From NCBI GenBank assembly GCA_025201845.1, contig MU603960.1, forward strand, positions 66,088 through 130,087: a stretch of DNA of 64,000 nt, in the 5' to 3' direction. The position numbers and the translations under genes were made by a program. The stretch comes from Martensiomyces pterosporus. Lineage: Eukaryota > Kickxellomycota > Kickxellomycetes > Kickxellales > Kickxellaceae. Below the pieces are notes generated by a model. That model made no database searches. It worked only from the letters and a program-made list of their open reading frames with translations, and was not told where the DNA came from. Shown here piece by piece: positions 52,401 to 64,000 of this stretch; within the stretch, counting starts at the first letter, position 1, and every line of letters begins with the position of its first letter.

Positions 52401-55400
52401 GTTATTCTGCGGGGCTGGCGGTGCATCTTGGTCGAATACCGAGCTGATGCTGGGCCGCTGCTCTGCAGGATCGGCGGCAGGCGACTTCCTTGAGCTCATC
52501 GACCCAAACTGCGACCCGGCGTCGTAGATGAGGCTGCGCGGATCTGGCGAAGTCTGCACGAGCTTAGCCAGCTCCTCCGGGTCATGCAGCGCTTGCTCTT
52601 CAACACCAGCTGCACCATGAGCTGCACCAGCCTGCTTGCCCTTGCTCGTGGTAGACGCCTTGCGTCTGACTGCCTCTTGCACCAAAGCTGAAGTGTCAGC
52701 CGACTTGGGCTGGCTGTCGCTGCGGCAAAGCTGTGGGATGGACGCGCCAGCAGCCGATGGGTCTTCAGGGTTGTTGAGTGTAGTGGGTGACTCCGTCGCG
52801 TTGGCTTCGGCTTGGCCGTCTGCAGTTCCACGACTGCCGCTGCCGCTGCTGCCACCACCCCTGCCGCCATTGCCGCTGTTGCCGGAAGGCGAAAGTGCGT
52901 CTGCGCACTCGCCCATATGGCGTAAGCCAGCGTCGCCAGCGAGGTCCGCCGAAGCAGCAGCCGTCGCTGTTGGGTTAGTGTCGCCCCAAATGATGCCGTT
53001 GATCTCCTTGATCTCTGGGCGTGCCGATGGGCGGCGGTATCTGATGTTGGAGCTGCTGCCGGCGTTGATGCTGGTCTCGGCAAAGTCCAGTATCTGCGTT
53101 CTGCCAGTGCCGGTCTCGCTTGCCGGCGAGTCATACGATGTAGACATGGTTCCGACCGCTCTGTCGTACTGCTCATGCAAGTCCATGCCAGAGGCGCCGA
53201 CGCTGGCAGGGCGAGCATGCCGCCCATCAAAAGGCTGGCCCTCGTGCAGGAAGCGAGACCTGTCGCCTGGAGGAAGCTGCGCCGGGCTGTCGAATCCCCG
53301 CGAGGAGAGAATGCCACCCGCTGAGGGGGTGTTGAGCCCCTCAAGGCCCGGGATGTCGGCAAGGTTGTAGTGGTGTACAAAATCAGGGCTTGTGGAGGCA
53401 AGCATCTCCGCCAGCGATCCATCCGAGCTAATGACGCGGGACTGGGGCACCGACATGGCCTTGCTTCTGTCCCACGGCTTGGGCTGCGCTGGCAGCTCGT
53501 TAGCATTGTACCGCGCAGTTATCGCATTGAGTGCGACGCTCGACGACCGTGGAAGGTTTTCGCTTTCGCGGCGGAGCTTAAGCACGTGGCTGTACTGGCT
53601 AGGCTCAAGCAAGTGAGCGTCTTCGCCGCCCTCGCCGCCATCGATCAGCTGCCCAGACGACACAGAGATTCCCAGTCCCTCCACGTCACCCATGCCACGC
53701 CCATCCTGGCTATCCCTGCCGAGATGCATCGCATATTCGCCATCCTTAGTCTTGGGCGACGTGCTGGTTGGCGTGTCTGTCAAGTACCCAGCGATTGCAG
53801 AGTCGCGCCAGCCGCTGGGGTCCGCTAGCTGGCCACCGGCTGCAGTGTCCCGCGGAGCACCGGGTGAAATGCCCAAGCTGGGGTAGAACTTTGGCGATCT
53901 GCTGCTCTGGCTGCCGGACGCTGATGCCCTGGGTACTGTTTCCGGCTGATCACCATGCTGTCGGTTTGCAAGCCCATTGCCAGGCTGCGCTGGCTTGGTG
54001 CCGGACCCACGGAGCGAAGTAAGGAAGTCGGCATACATCCGCTTCTGCGTCGACGACTGAGTTTGATCCAGCGAGTGCTCGACAATGTCGGCGCAGATAT
54101 CTTCGGATAGAGAGACCTTTGGCACATCAATGTCCACATTCGGCGGCTGAGAGTGCGTGGGTCTGGGGCCGGCGTCAACAGCCCCAAACTCTGGCGAATA
54201 GTCCTCGATCGCAGCCGATGTGTGGCGGCGACTAATGCGGCTACGAGTCAGCTTTTGTCTACCACCAGCACCAGCACCAGCACCAGCACCCACAGCGGAG
54301 GTACGGCTGCCAGCAAAGTAGTTCGCGCTGAGCCTGCGAGGATGGTGTCCTGTGATCCTGCCCAGAACCTCTGCAAAGAAACTGCCGCGCGGCCGGCGTT
54401 GTCCATTCGGTGCAGTGCCTGGCAGGTCGTGCACTGATTCCATCATGCCGTCGACTGGGTCATTGATGGCACTGCGGATGTGCAGTATGTCCTGCACCTT
54501 TGCGCTCCCACCATTGCTGGCTAGATACGAGGCAGGCAGATCGTCGTTGGATTCCAGCGGGTAGCTAATGCGCTCCGTCTGCTGAGAAGCCTGGCCACCG
54601 AGAGGATGGTCGCCACGATTGTGCCACGGGACATGCAGATCCTCCTTAGTCCACTGGCTCGCCTTTGACCCAAAGGCCATGCTCTCTTCCACATTCGAGA
54701 ACGATCTGCTGCGCTGCATTCTGGTGCGCGTGTCCACGGCTCTTGCATGGATAGACGTGGGCCGTGGCGGAAGGTCTTTGTCCACGTATCGAGCAGCTGG
54801 AGCCTGGGGTCGACGCATCACTGGCTGCTTGTTCTCACTTTGCAGCGCAGAGTTTGGGAGGGGAGGCAGAGGCGGCGAAGGAGGAGATGTGCCTGTTGGT
54901 GCGCAGAATAGCCCAAACACGCTTGGTCTGCGGCGCCCACGGCCAATGTCCTCGCTAGGCCTACGACGGTCGCGGCGGCTACGGCTGGGTAGCGCTGAGG
55001 ACAGCGCACTGGGCGCACAGGCAGCGGTGGCGCTTTCATCGGCACCTTGAGCACCTTGAGCACCTTGAGCACCTTTGCTGCGCTGCTGCCCGTGGGCTTG
55101 CCGCGGTTTGGATTCCTCCTGCTGCTGCTCTTTCTGCTGACGCTCGTGGATGTACATGGCTGCATCGAGCACTGCCTGATGGTTGTTCAAGATCTGGCGC
55201 TGGGTCTCTGCTTCAAGCTTGCGCCGAGTGCTGGCCTGCCTTGCGACTCGCATCTCGTCAACAAACCGCTTCACTTGGTCCTGGTTGCGGTGATAGGTGC
55301 TAGGCGGTGGCAGGTTTCCCTCAAACTCTGCCACAGTCGAGTATCCATGGCGGTTGTAGATCAGACCCCGGTCGATGTCGAGCGTTCCTCCANNNNNNNN

Positions 55401-58390
55401 NNCATCACTGGCTGCTTGTTCTCACTTTGCAGCGCAGAGTTTGGGAGGGGAGGCAGAGGCGGCGAAGGAGGAGATGTGCCTGTTGGTGCGCAGAATAGCC
55501 CAAACACGCTTGGTCTGCGGCGCCCACGGCCAATGTCCTCGCTAGGCCTACGACGGTCGCGGCGGCTACGGCTGGGTAGCGCTGAGGACAGCGCACTGGG
55601 CGCACAGGCAGCGGTGGCGCTTTCATCGGCACCTTGAGCACCTTGAGCACCTTGAGCACCTTTGCTGCGCTGCTGCCCGTGGGCTTGCCGCGGTTTGGAT
55701 TCCTCCTGCTGCTGCTCTTTCTGCTGACGCTCGTGGATGTACATGGCTGCATCGAGCACTGCCTGATGGTTGTTCAAGATCTGGCGCTGGGTCTCTGCTT
55801 CAAGCTTGCGCCGAGTGCTGGCCTGCCTTGCGACTCGCATCTCGTCAACAAACCGCTTCACTTGGTCCTGGTTGCGGTGATAGGTGCTAGGCGGTGGCAG
55901 GTTTCCCTCAAACTCTGCCACAGTCGAGTATCCATGGCGGTTGTAGATCAGACCCCGGTCGATGTCGAGCGTTCCTCCAGGGATGTTGAGCGACTGCATG
56001 CGGTAGTCTGTGTAGCCGACGATAGGAGCAGGCGGGTATTCTAAACCCTGCTGCGCTGGATAGCCATGAAGCCTGGTCTCTTGCTCGTACGCGTGGTGGC
56101 GGTGCTCCACCTCCTCGTCCGTCTCCTCCACAAACCTGTACTCTTGGGCCGGCTGCTGCTCCTGCTGCTCGTGCCATTCATGGTTCTGGTTCTCGACGCT
56201 GAAAACCCCGTTGAGTTCGCCGCTGTTGTGGAAGCGGATAAACGTGCCATACGAGGATTCTGCGCTGAGGTCCGATACCAGCCGCGAAGAAATCCGCACA
56301 CTGCTCAGGAATCCAGCCGCCAGCTTTTCGGCAACAGCCGCAGAGATGGCGCCATTTGCAAGCTGGGCCTCTTCGCGAGCCTTGGCCTCGTGTGGCGGCG
56401 ACTCTGTGTATGCGCTATCGCTGCTGCCTCTCTTCTGTGGAGCAGCGGGCGGTGCATCGACGGCCTGGCCTATGCTCGCCCCCGCATTGGCTGAAGACCC
56501 GGAGATGTCCTCGTAGAGACGATCGAGAGACTCGTTGCTGAATACTGGCGACGAGTGCTCTAGCGGCGGGAGATGGTCTACGGACGTTGGCTGGCTATCA
56601 ACAATGTCAACTTTTACTTCGTCGTAGACATGCTGTGTTTGCTCCTGGCGAGTACTGCGCACAGTCTGCACACGGTGCACTGCGTTGCAGTCAGACGGCT
56701 CCTCGGCCAAGCCGCGCTGCTCGGCATCAACAGACTGCTGGATGTCGGAAAAGTTCTTTGACGGGAATGTTGGGTTCCTGCGATGCCTGTTGCGCCTTGA
56801 CGACGAGTGGTACGAAATTGTCGGTGAATCTGCACGCGAGTCCTCCTCCCTATCAGAGACCGGGTCTTCGGGGTTGACCCTGTACCGGTAGAATACATGG
56901 TCGCTGTCGCTGGGAAGGTTGATCATGTTTCGCCTAGCTGAGTCAATGATGCTCCGACGCACCTCTGCTGGCGTTGCTGGCTGCGATGAGCTGCGCTTTG
57001 AGCGCATGCGGCTGAATCCCTTGGATATGTTGTTGAACACACGCGCAATATTGCCGCGCACGCTCTGAGTCGGTTCTCTCCTTGGCTGCTCATCCGCCTG
57101 CGTCTCTCTTTGCGTGTCTGCTTTGCCAAACATTCCAGATGATATCGGGGCGGATGCCAGAATGTGCGGGCTGTATGCCTGGGCTCCCGGCCTTGGGACT
57201 GGAATTGGCAAATAGGCGCCTGCTGGAGGGTCGTCGGCGGCGGGCAGGTTCAGCGAAGGGTACTGGCTGGCATCCATCTGAGCAGCGGGCAAGACGCCGT
57301 ATTGCAGAACCCCATTCGCCTGGGGCGCGACTGCAGCCTCTGCTGCTGCAGCGGCCTTGGCGCGGGACTCGGCTGCGCTTGGGATGGCAAAGTCCGGCAG
57401 CATGGCGGTCGGCGAGTCTATGCCCTCCTGCGCCTCCATCACAATGTCGCCTGCGCTCAGCCGCACGTTGCGGTTTTTGAATGGGTCGGCCGAACAAATT
57501 GAGCTGTGCGTTGACTCTGACTGGGCAGTGCTCATATCGAGGTGCGCTGGCCCAGAGAAGCTCTCGCGGTTGCGGCTGCGGCTGTAGTCGCGATGGTCGA
57601 GCCGGCCGTCCGTCGTGCTGCTGGCATCAAGAGGCGAAAGCGTAACAACAGCAGCGCGAGGTGCCTCTTGGTCATCTCGGTCGTGCACAGGGCTCTCAAT
57701 CAGGCTTGTGTCTATAGTCAGAGGCCTGCTGAGCTCGGGATTTGTCTGTGGACTGGATAGGCTCTTGCGGTGGTACTCCGAGTCAAGCGCAGTAGACAGC
57801 GGATGACCCAGCCCAGCCAGCCACTGCCTGCGCATGCTGCTGTATGATCTCTCCAAATGCGAGGTGGCTGCCGAGTTGGCCGCATTGCTAGCTGCTGCCG
57901 CTGCTGCCCTTGTGAGAATGGAGCCGCTGTTCCACGTAGACGCCGAGGGAAGGCCCACCTCGATTGGGTTAGCCGTAGAGGCAGTTGGCGGCTCAGTGAC
58001 CCGACGCTGCAGCATGCTGGGGAACAGCACAAGATTATCGAAGCTGACCGACCGGCGGTGGATAGCTGATGGCTCTGGAGGGCCGCGCTTATAGGGAGCA
58101 GCGCTGCCTTTTACGCCAAAGGTGTTGCCGAACTCGTACGTCAGGTAGCCATTCGACGCCATGCTGTTTGTGCCGCCAGCCACACGGTATTTGCCATCGT
58201 CGTTCTCGCCAAATATTCCGTCCGAGTTGTTCGCTGGCTGGTCTGGGTCGCGCTGGGACCACCTGCTGATTGCCGGCGCCAGTATCTTCTTTGTCCGCCT
58301 GGACACGCTGCGGCTGAGCTGGCGCATGGCATACCTGCCAGGGCTGAATTGGCGGTAGTCCGAGTCTGTTTCGGAGTCGCTGACACTCAT
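49456..58390 (-). CDS. Very large disordered Ser-rich protein, interrupted by an assembly gap
   Basis: Unknown family. The start is ATG 58390 (MSVSDSETDSDYRQFSPGRY). Frame 1 runs to the gap at 55393-55402, flanked by exact 577-bp copies. Collapsing one copy plus the Ns (587 bp) joins the upstream and downstream frames exactly, so one long exon is likely (58390-52359). An intron follows (52358-52003, donor GTAAGT, acceptor TTTGCGTAG, phase 0), then a final exon to 49456. The collapsed product would be about 2660 residues. Most is low-complexity Ser/Arg/Pro. One ordered block shows coiled-coil character: STVAEFEGNLPPPSTYHRNQ, then DQVKRFVDEMRVARQASTRR and ILNNHQAVLDAAMYIHERQQ. A basic RRTKKILAPAISRW near the N terminus may bind membrane. 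A polarity or scaffold role would be a guess. Confidence 0.65.
54816..55392. repeat. First copy of the exact 577-bp repeat flanking the gap
   Basis: Identical to 55403-55979. It abuts the N run, so the two contig ends overlap rather than the genome being duplicated. Confidence 0.9.
55393..55402. other. Assembly gap of 10 N
   Basis: Ten consecutive N between two identical 577-bp stretches. The size is probably arbitrary, and the true sequence likely has no gap. Confidence 0.98.
55403..55979. repeat. Second copy of the exact 577-bp repeat flanking the gap
   Basis: Copy of 54816-55392 at offset 587. Both lie in the coding exon of the large disordered protein, and removing 587 bp keeps the frame continuous. 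Confidence 0.9.
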
Positions 58391-60118
58391 TTCTGCGTGC
58401 CGGCTGCTGCGCGTTAGCGACGAGTGCTACAGAATGCAATAGAAAGAAGTAAATGAGGACGAGCAAATAAACAAAGCAGACAAGCAGAGCAGTACTGCTT
58501 TCAAATTAGAAGTGGCCGAGTCAGAGCGCTGGGTGGAACAAAGCACAGGCAAAAGAAAAGAGAGTGCTCCGTAAGGGGGACGTGTGTCGGAGTTTGGAAG
58601 TCAAGGAATGCGCATGGTGCGCAAAAGCAGCAGGTGCGGGCTGCCACAAGGCAAGCCAGCAATGCTGGTGAGAGGGCACCAGGCTGGCTGGCCGGCTGGG
58701 CTGGGTTGGCTGGCTGGCTGGCTGGGCGTGTGTATGTGCCCAGCGTATGTCAGCAAAGCGCATGTACCTTTCGCGTAGAGTGGGTGTGCACAGGCAGAGG
58801 AAACCAGATTTTGCAGGTGGGAACGAGTGTGCGAATAAATGAATGAGCGAACCAACGTACGGTGTCAGGACTTGGGTATCGCGCGTATGTATGCCCACTG
58901 GCTCGGTGTGCGTATGTGCGAAGGGGCTATTGGCAGCCGTCTATACAGTGTGAACGCCTGGCTGAATACAGTAGCAAGAGGGCGGGTGTCTGAGCGATAT
59001 ATAGGGTGTGTGTTTGCGGGGGAGAGTATGGACGAGCTTCTGTACGTGTGAAGGAGCGGCGAGGGAAGGCAGCGTGCAGAGAAGAGAGAGAAAAGAGCTG
59101 GGAAACACGGAAAGGCTATTCAGCTGCCGAAGCAGGTGCGAAAGGGTGTTTTTTGCTGCGCCAGTGTACCAGCATCAGTGAATGTCTCTGCTGCTCCTGG
59201 GACATGCAAAAGCCATTGCAGCCATGCCACCTGTGCTCAGAATAGCAATCATGTTGTTCCCTGATGGCTTTTTTGTGTGTTGCACAGGCGTTGCGCGCTC
59301 AAGGCAAACCTCATGTTCTGGCGTACTATACACAGAAGCGCAGAAAAATAGCAGGCTGCTGTCGCAAAGTCTAAAGGATGCGCGATTGGCGTGATTTGCA
59401 GGCACTAAGGGCGACCGAACCGGTATAGTGTGCCTTAACAAGCATCCCTGGTGCCGGGGACAGACAAGCTGGCACGCCAGCATCCCACTCCTGGCCAGCC
59501 CTGCCCTTCGCAGCAAAATCATGCCTTTCGCGTGCTGCTGCTGCCATTGCGCTGCATGTCGCCCAGCAACTGCCCCGTGTCAGCTGAAGGGCGTGGTGTG
59601 GGGAGGGGCTGTGTGTATCCGGGAGCAGCGGATCCAAACCAGGACCTCTCCTCTCGCTGGCACCACGGCGATGGAAGACGGAGCCCCGCAACAGCACTGC
59701 GGGCGAGGCCATCTGGAGCCGCATCAAAAGACCGGGCTCTCCCAGCCCAAAAGCCGGAGTTTTTGGTGACCGCAGCGCCTGCTGTAGCGGCCGCCAGCCG
59801 CAGCTCGCATGTGGGTCGGCGTATAAAAGCAGCGCCCAGCCACCGCCAGGCTGTTGGCGTCTCAAACACCACTGCTTCGACGCCCCACTTTCCCCACACT
59901 ATTTTTGCGCCTAAATCAATTGCGCGATCACAGGATCTGCGGGTTTGTCTTTTTTTCTCTCTTTTTGGCAGCCAATTTTCCTGCACTTCTTTTCGCGCAC
60001 TACTTTGGCCCGTCCGCTCCCGCGTTTTAGTCTGCAGCTCTCTCTCCTTAGCTCTCACCTCCGTGATACTTGCCCCACACATTTGCGCCAAGACAAGCCT
60101 AGCAGGGAACGATTCAAG
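58391..60118. other. 1.7-kb intergenic region between large-protein and eIF6 genes
   Basis: Divergent promoters. Holds a (GGCT)n patch near 58682-58725 (GGCTGGCTGGCTGGCTGG) and the eIF6 TATA and leader. Minus-strand frames near 59519-60604 are antisense to eIF6 and its leader. Confidence 0.5.
59822..59829 (+). promoter_or_regulatory. TATA box, candidate for the eIF6 gene
   Basis: TATAAAAG lies about 297 bp upstream of ATG 60119. The stretch between is pyrimidine-rich and contains no ATG, consistent with a long unobstructed leader or a leader intron ending at TTTTTGGCAG near 59970. Confidence 0.5.
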
Positions 60119-60856
60119 ATGGCAACCCGCGCACAGTTCGAAAACAACAACGAAATCGGTGTGTTCTCCAAGCTCACAAACTCGTACTGCCTGGTTGCGC
60201 TCGGCGGCTCCGAGAACTTTTACAGCGTGTTTGAGAGCGAGCTTGGCGATGTCATCCCCGTGATCCATACATCCATTGCGGGCACCCGCATCATCGGCCG
60301 TCTTACCGCTGGCAACCGCCGCGGGCTTTTGGTTCCCAACACCACAACCGACCAGGAGCTCCAACACCTCCGGAACTCGCTCCCCGATAGCGTGGCTATC
60401 CAGCGTGTTGAGGAGCGCCTGAGTGCGCTTGGAAACGTGATTGCCTGCAACGACTACGTCGCCCTTGTGCACCCCGATTTGGACCGCGAGACCGAGGAGA
60501 TCATCGCCGATGTGCTGGGCGTCGAGGTGTTCCGCCAGACTGTTGCGGACAACGTTCTTGTTGGATCTTACTGTGCCATTTCTAACCAGGGCGGCCTTGT
60601 GCACCCGCGGACCAGCGTCCAGGACCAGGACGAGCTCTCGAGTCTTCTCCAGGTGCCCCTTGTTGCCGGCACTGTTAACCGTGGTTCCGATGTCATTGGC
60701 GCTGGTCTTGTTGTCAATGACTGGACGGCGTTTGCCGGCTTGGACACCACGTCCACTGAGCTGAGCGTCGTTGAGAGCATCTTCAAGCTCCAGGACTCGC
60801 AGCCCACAGCCATTGTCAACGACATGCGCGACTCTCTTATTGACAACTACAGCTAA
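60119..60856 (+). CDS. TIF6: Translation initiation factor 6 (eIF6/Tif6)
   Basis: A 245-residue pentein-fold protein, the exact family length. eIF6 binds the 60S subunit, prevents early joining with 40S, and is needed for 60S biogenesis in the nucleolus. The N terminus [20 protein letters not shown] is nearly the universal opening. Other invariant-looking blocks are [74 protein letters not shown], and [19 protein letters not shown]. Near the end are [19 protein letters not shown] and [14 protein letters not shown]. Codon bias is strong, as expected for a ribosome-biogenesis gene. The frame opens 58 codons upstream, but those codons are leader. Confidence 0.97.
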   Translation: MATRAQFENNNEIGVFSKLTNSYCLVALGGSENFYSVFESELGDVIPVIHTSIAGTRIIGRLTAGNRRGLLVPNTTTDQELQHLRNSLPDSVAIQRVEERLSALGNVIACNDYVALVHPDLDRETEEIIADVLGVEVFRQTVADNVLVGSYCAISNQGGLVHPRTSVQDQDELSSLLQVPLVAGTVNRGSDVIGAGLVVNDWTAFAGLDTTSTELSVVESIFKLQDSQPTAIVNDMRDSLIDNYS

Positions 60857-63800
60857 GCTATACGCACGTCTCGGTGCCTTCTTTCATTATTCTCTTTCTT
60901 GCTCGACAGAGCTGCTGTGTAATGCATTTGCTGTTCATCCACCTCCTCCATCACAGCTTTGCTTGGTACAAAGAGACATGGTGTCACTGCCAAATGAGCA
61001 AACCTGCCGCTCACTTCACGCTAGAATTTAATCAATAGCCGTGAGAAGCTGTTGTACACAGAGCATAGACTGATCTCACGATCGGAGCATTGCTCGGTAT
61101 TTTGCGCATTTTGGCTGAATCTCTTTATGCTGCAGAGCGCTGATTGCATACAGAGTTTCGGCGCGCAGCACAGTAGCAAATGTCGGTAGGGGAGCGCGTG
61201 GGTATACCCATGCCTATGTGTGCATGTGCGTGTGCATGTGCGCGTGGTATTGAGCTCTCGGCTGAGGCTTTGAGAATGGCTTTAGTACAGCAATGCTCCC
61301 GCTATGCCAATGTGGACGCACCCACTCAAGCAAGCATAATCGGTGCTTTTTTTATAGCTGAATTGAAGCCAGGGCTGGCCAGACAATATATCCTTTGCCT
61401 CCTGCTTGTTGCATGCTGCATATTGTGCGCATTTCTTTTCTGCTCGCGTGGCGGAAGCCCAGCTGTTTCGCCACCATTAAGGGCTTCTAGACTCTGGCAC
61501 ATCGGAGTACTGAGCGATGCAGCATTGGCATATTTGCCACTCTATCCTTCATCACGTGCACATGGACAGCGTTGCCGTGCCCAGCAGCGATTCAAGGACC
61601 AGCAGAGCCTTCTGTTCAGTCGAGGCGGCCTGGCCTGGCCTGGCCAGCAGCTTTTTCTCCCTCTGACAAATGCGAGAAAGGGAAGGAGAAGTGGGACAGG
61701 ATGGGTTAATTGAAATGCTGTGCGTGTGGGAGAATGCAATCAACCCAGCCAAATATTACTAGCCGCGTAGAGTTGCTGCTGCACTCCACAGACTAGTCCG
61801 CAGCCTGGCTGGAGTAGCAGCTATACTTACTTCGCGCAACCAACTGCGTGCGTGAGTGCTTTCTCGGCCAACTCCTGCTCTGCTCTGCTTCGTCATTTCT
61901 TGGCGCCAGCTGTGACTCTAGCTCTACGCTTTCTGCTCCATATTGTCTCTTGCAGCTGTAGCACGTCAGCCCTTTCTCCGCTCGCTGGCTTCCTCTTGTC
62001 AGAGACACAGCGCCCGCTATCGATCGAAGAGGTACGTTGCGCCGCTTAACTAAGCACAAGCAGCTGTGGTCTGCGGTGTCCCTATTCTTCCTTTTCTGCT
62101 GCTGTTGTTCCGCATGCCAAGCTTTCATTCGGCCCTTTCCGGAAACGATGCAGATGCTATTTCAGCCATTGTGCTGTCTCACGGTCAATAGAAGACTCGC
62201 TAGCTGATGGCTGTTCAACAACAAGGAAGGAGAGGAGGGCATGCATCTACCAGCCCCACGATTGTTGTATGCACACAGGCGTTCATCAGGCAGCGCTTGA
62301 ATCGAGTGTTTATTCCGCGCTGGCACCAGTCACGTTCATGAGCCGAGCAATCGCACAGCTGGGACAGGTGGTGATGCTGCTACTGCCGGTAGACGTTGGT
62401 AGCAGCAGTGGCTAATAGGGCATCCCCTAGCGATCTCTCTGTGGCTCACAGCATGCTATATGCTCCCTCGCCCGGCCTCTTGCTTCTCACTGCCCAGCCT
62501 CTCATGTCTGGCCAATTTCCTCAGCAAACACTGTGTCAGACTGCTGCTTGCTGCTCTCTGCTCAAATGCTGGCTATCCCCGCATTGGCCATCATTCCTAT
62601 TTACAGTCCTGCCCGTAGCACCCGCACTGTGCAATATACCAGCCTCGATGGCGAGGCAGCAGCAGGTGGGGATTGATTGGGAACAGGCGCTGCGTAGAGA
62701 AGGAGAGCATGGCCCTCTTCTAGGGTGGATATACTGCACCAGCGGTGGCTCTGCTCTTACTCATGCTGCTGCCACCGCCTCGCGTGCGCCCCATGCACGC
62801 ACTATTCTGCTCTATCATGGAAGGGTGAATCGGTTCCATGTTGTTTGCCCAGATGGAGCAGGCAGTATGTGTTTGGGGCAAGTGTCAACGCCGATGCTAT
62901 TCGCCTATCCATCTACCAATGCGCACTAGCCGCTGGATGCTATGCCCACACATGCCAGGCGACCACGCCTTCTTGTATATCCGTGGTTGCACAGCGACAG
63001 AGATGCTGGAGCCCGCTGCTCGCATCTGGGTACTCCTATTTCTGCTTTCCAGTGCAGCCACCCATGGCAAGGGATGCTCTTCCCCTACACGGCACCCTGA
63101 TTTTGTCTATGGCATGCCCGTGAGTGCTATAACCTATTTGCAAGTATTTCTATTGACCCTGGCGCTGTTGCTTGCATGCATAGGTGGCACCGTAGAGCCT
63201 GCGCTTTAGCAAAATCTGGTGCTGTGTTCAGGAATACCCAGATATCCAGGGAGCGGGCTTCAGAGAGGGAAGCACAAGCTTAAACCCCCGGGTAGCTGAA
63301 TCAGTAGCCGCTATTGCTATCGCTGCTACCGTATTAGTCTCGTGCATGCACCGGGTACAGGGTAAGAGAAAAATACAGGCGCTCCATTGCAGGCTGCGCT
63401 GCATGCTGCACTGCTAGTGGGCGAGGCCGCGTGTGATCGAGGTTTGTTTGTCCTATTGCCGCAAGCCATCATGGCTCAGCCAAGAACCGTGTGCGGGATG
63501 GGGGATTACTGTTGATGCACAGCAATTTTCAGTTTCGCCCCGTTCAGCTGTTTGTGCCACTCTCCTGTGACCACTCTCAGATCACCCTTGCGCTCATGCA
63601 CAGGTTCCGCTGTTTGCAAGCCAGAAATTTGCTGCCCTTTCCCTGCCCCATTGCGCCCTTTCTTCTCACACCCTGCGCAATTGCACTCTGCTGCTGCTGC
63701 TGCTGTGCGAGGTGAGCTTGCAGGTTGGCCAACAGACACGCAGCGTCGAGCAATGGAGAACCACACCACAAATTCTTTTATTTGGCCATGCAAACAAGCG

Positions 63801-64000
63801 ATCTGGCAGCGACAACGCAGCAGCAGCGCGGGCACCGTCACCACCGTCACTACCCATCGATCAGCACATGCTTTGTCCTGCTAACCGCACAAGCAGCACT
63901 GGGCTAGTGCTACAGCTGGCACGGGCTTTATAAAAGTGCGAGAGGTACCAGCAAGACCAAGGCAGCTAAGACGATAACTACCTCCATTGCCTCTCGCTTT
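60857..64000. other. 3.1-kb region without a recognised gene
   Basis: The longest gene-poor stretch. Many frames of 60-177 codons occur with no family. A minus-strand stretch at 62316-62412 shows exon-like features, and a TG-rich run lies near 61218-61245. Loops typical of tRNA (GTTCGANTC) were looked for by eye and not found. Confidence 0.5.
63929..63936 (+). promoter_or_regulatory. TATA box at the right edge
   Basis: TATAAAAG on the plus strand, 64 bp from the end of the window. It probably serves a gene that begins beyond the edge. Confidence 0.5.

Noticed and set aside
59519..60604. 361-codon minus-strand frame
   Set aside because: It is antisense to eIF6 and its leader; the eIF6 protein on the plus strand is unmistakable.
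61180..61713. 177-codon plus-strand frame with a membrane-like stretch
   Set aside because: The hydrophobic part lacks context, codon use is unlike the real genes, and no homologue pattern is recognised.
1..64000. CRISPR arrays, tRNA/rRNA genes, insertion sequences, viral genes
   Set aside because: Read for by eye on both strands; no direct-repeat/spacer pattern, tRNA T-loop, rRNA core, terminal inverted repeat, transposase or reverse transcriptase was seen. A tRNAscan or Rfam run would be decisive.

Overview
The window is nuclear DNA from a fungus. Genes are compact, a minority carry one or two short GT-AG introns with CTAAT-like branch points, and several proteins are fungal in type: a Ypi1-like PP1 inhibitor, a DASH/Hsk3-like subunit, a Gvp36-type BAR protein, Nse4, Psf1 and Tif6. 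Other genes are missing from budding yeast or differ strongly from its versions: a Twinkle-type mitochondrial helicase, a ZW10-like tether and a TBC1D13-like GAP. With the many CAG/GCA-rich low-complexity tracts, this suggests an early-diverging (zygomycete-grade) lineage, perhaps Kickxellomycotina/Coemansia. The lineage is an inference and no search was run.

Layout. 1-60: possible tail of a gene entering from the left. 0.8-1.9 kb: secreted, glycine-rich single-pass membrane protein. 2.3-5.9 kb: two glycerol-3-phosphatase-like HAD paralogues flank a zinc NADP(H) alcohol dehydrogenase, all on the minus strand. 6.6-8.7 kb: two-exon B-type cyclin. 8.7-10.6 kb: no convincing ORF, but promoter-like motifs and a 79-bp tandem repeat. 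10.6-12.2 kb: a 54-codon Hsk3-like gene and a three-exon BAR gene, divergent. 12.4-15.0 kb: ZW10-like. 15.7-17.6 kb: TFIIB/Brf-like gene with a 118-bp tandem duplication. 17.8-18.8 kb: THO subunit 3. 18.9-20.3 kb: amino-acid transporter. 21.8-30.1 kb: Sls1-like protein, SNX3, Twinkle and LETM1, three of these four being mitochondrial. 30.3-34.2 kb: RING protein with SUMO-interacting motifs, Nse4 and Ypi1-like. 35.5-40.9 kb: TBC GAP and F-box/ankyrin protein. 42.0-45.3 kb: a disordered protein and Psf1. 47.8-49.1 kb: secreted protein resembling a bacterial periplasmic binding protein. 49.5-58.4 kb: one very large disordered protein whose gene holds a 10-N assembly gap flanked by an exact 577-bp repeat. 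60.1-60.9 kb: eIF6. The last 3.1 kb has no recognisable gene and ends in a TATA box.

The genes are mostly independent housekeeping units rather than a pathway cluster. Possible functional neighbours are phosphatase-dehydrogenase-phosphatase, the mitochondrial group, and the RING/SIM protein next to Nse4. The strongest observation is the 118-bp duplication in the Brf-like gene. It shifts the frame, yet it sets an AG|GT pair in each copy so that splicing would remove exactly one repeat, as expected of a young intron born by tandem duplication. No CRISPR array, insertion sequence, tRNA, rRNA or viral gene was found.
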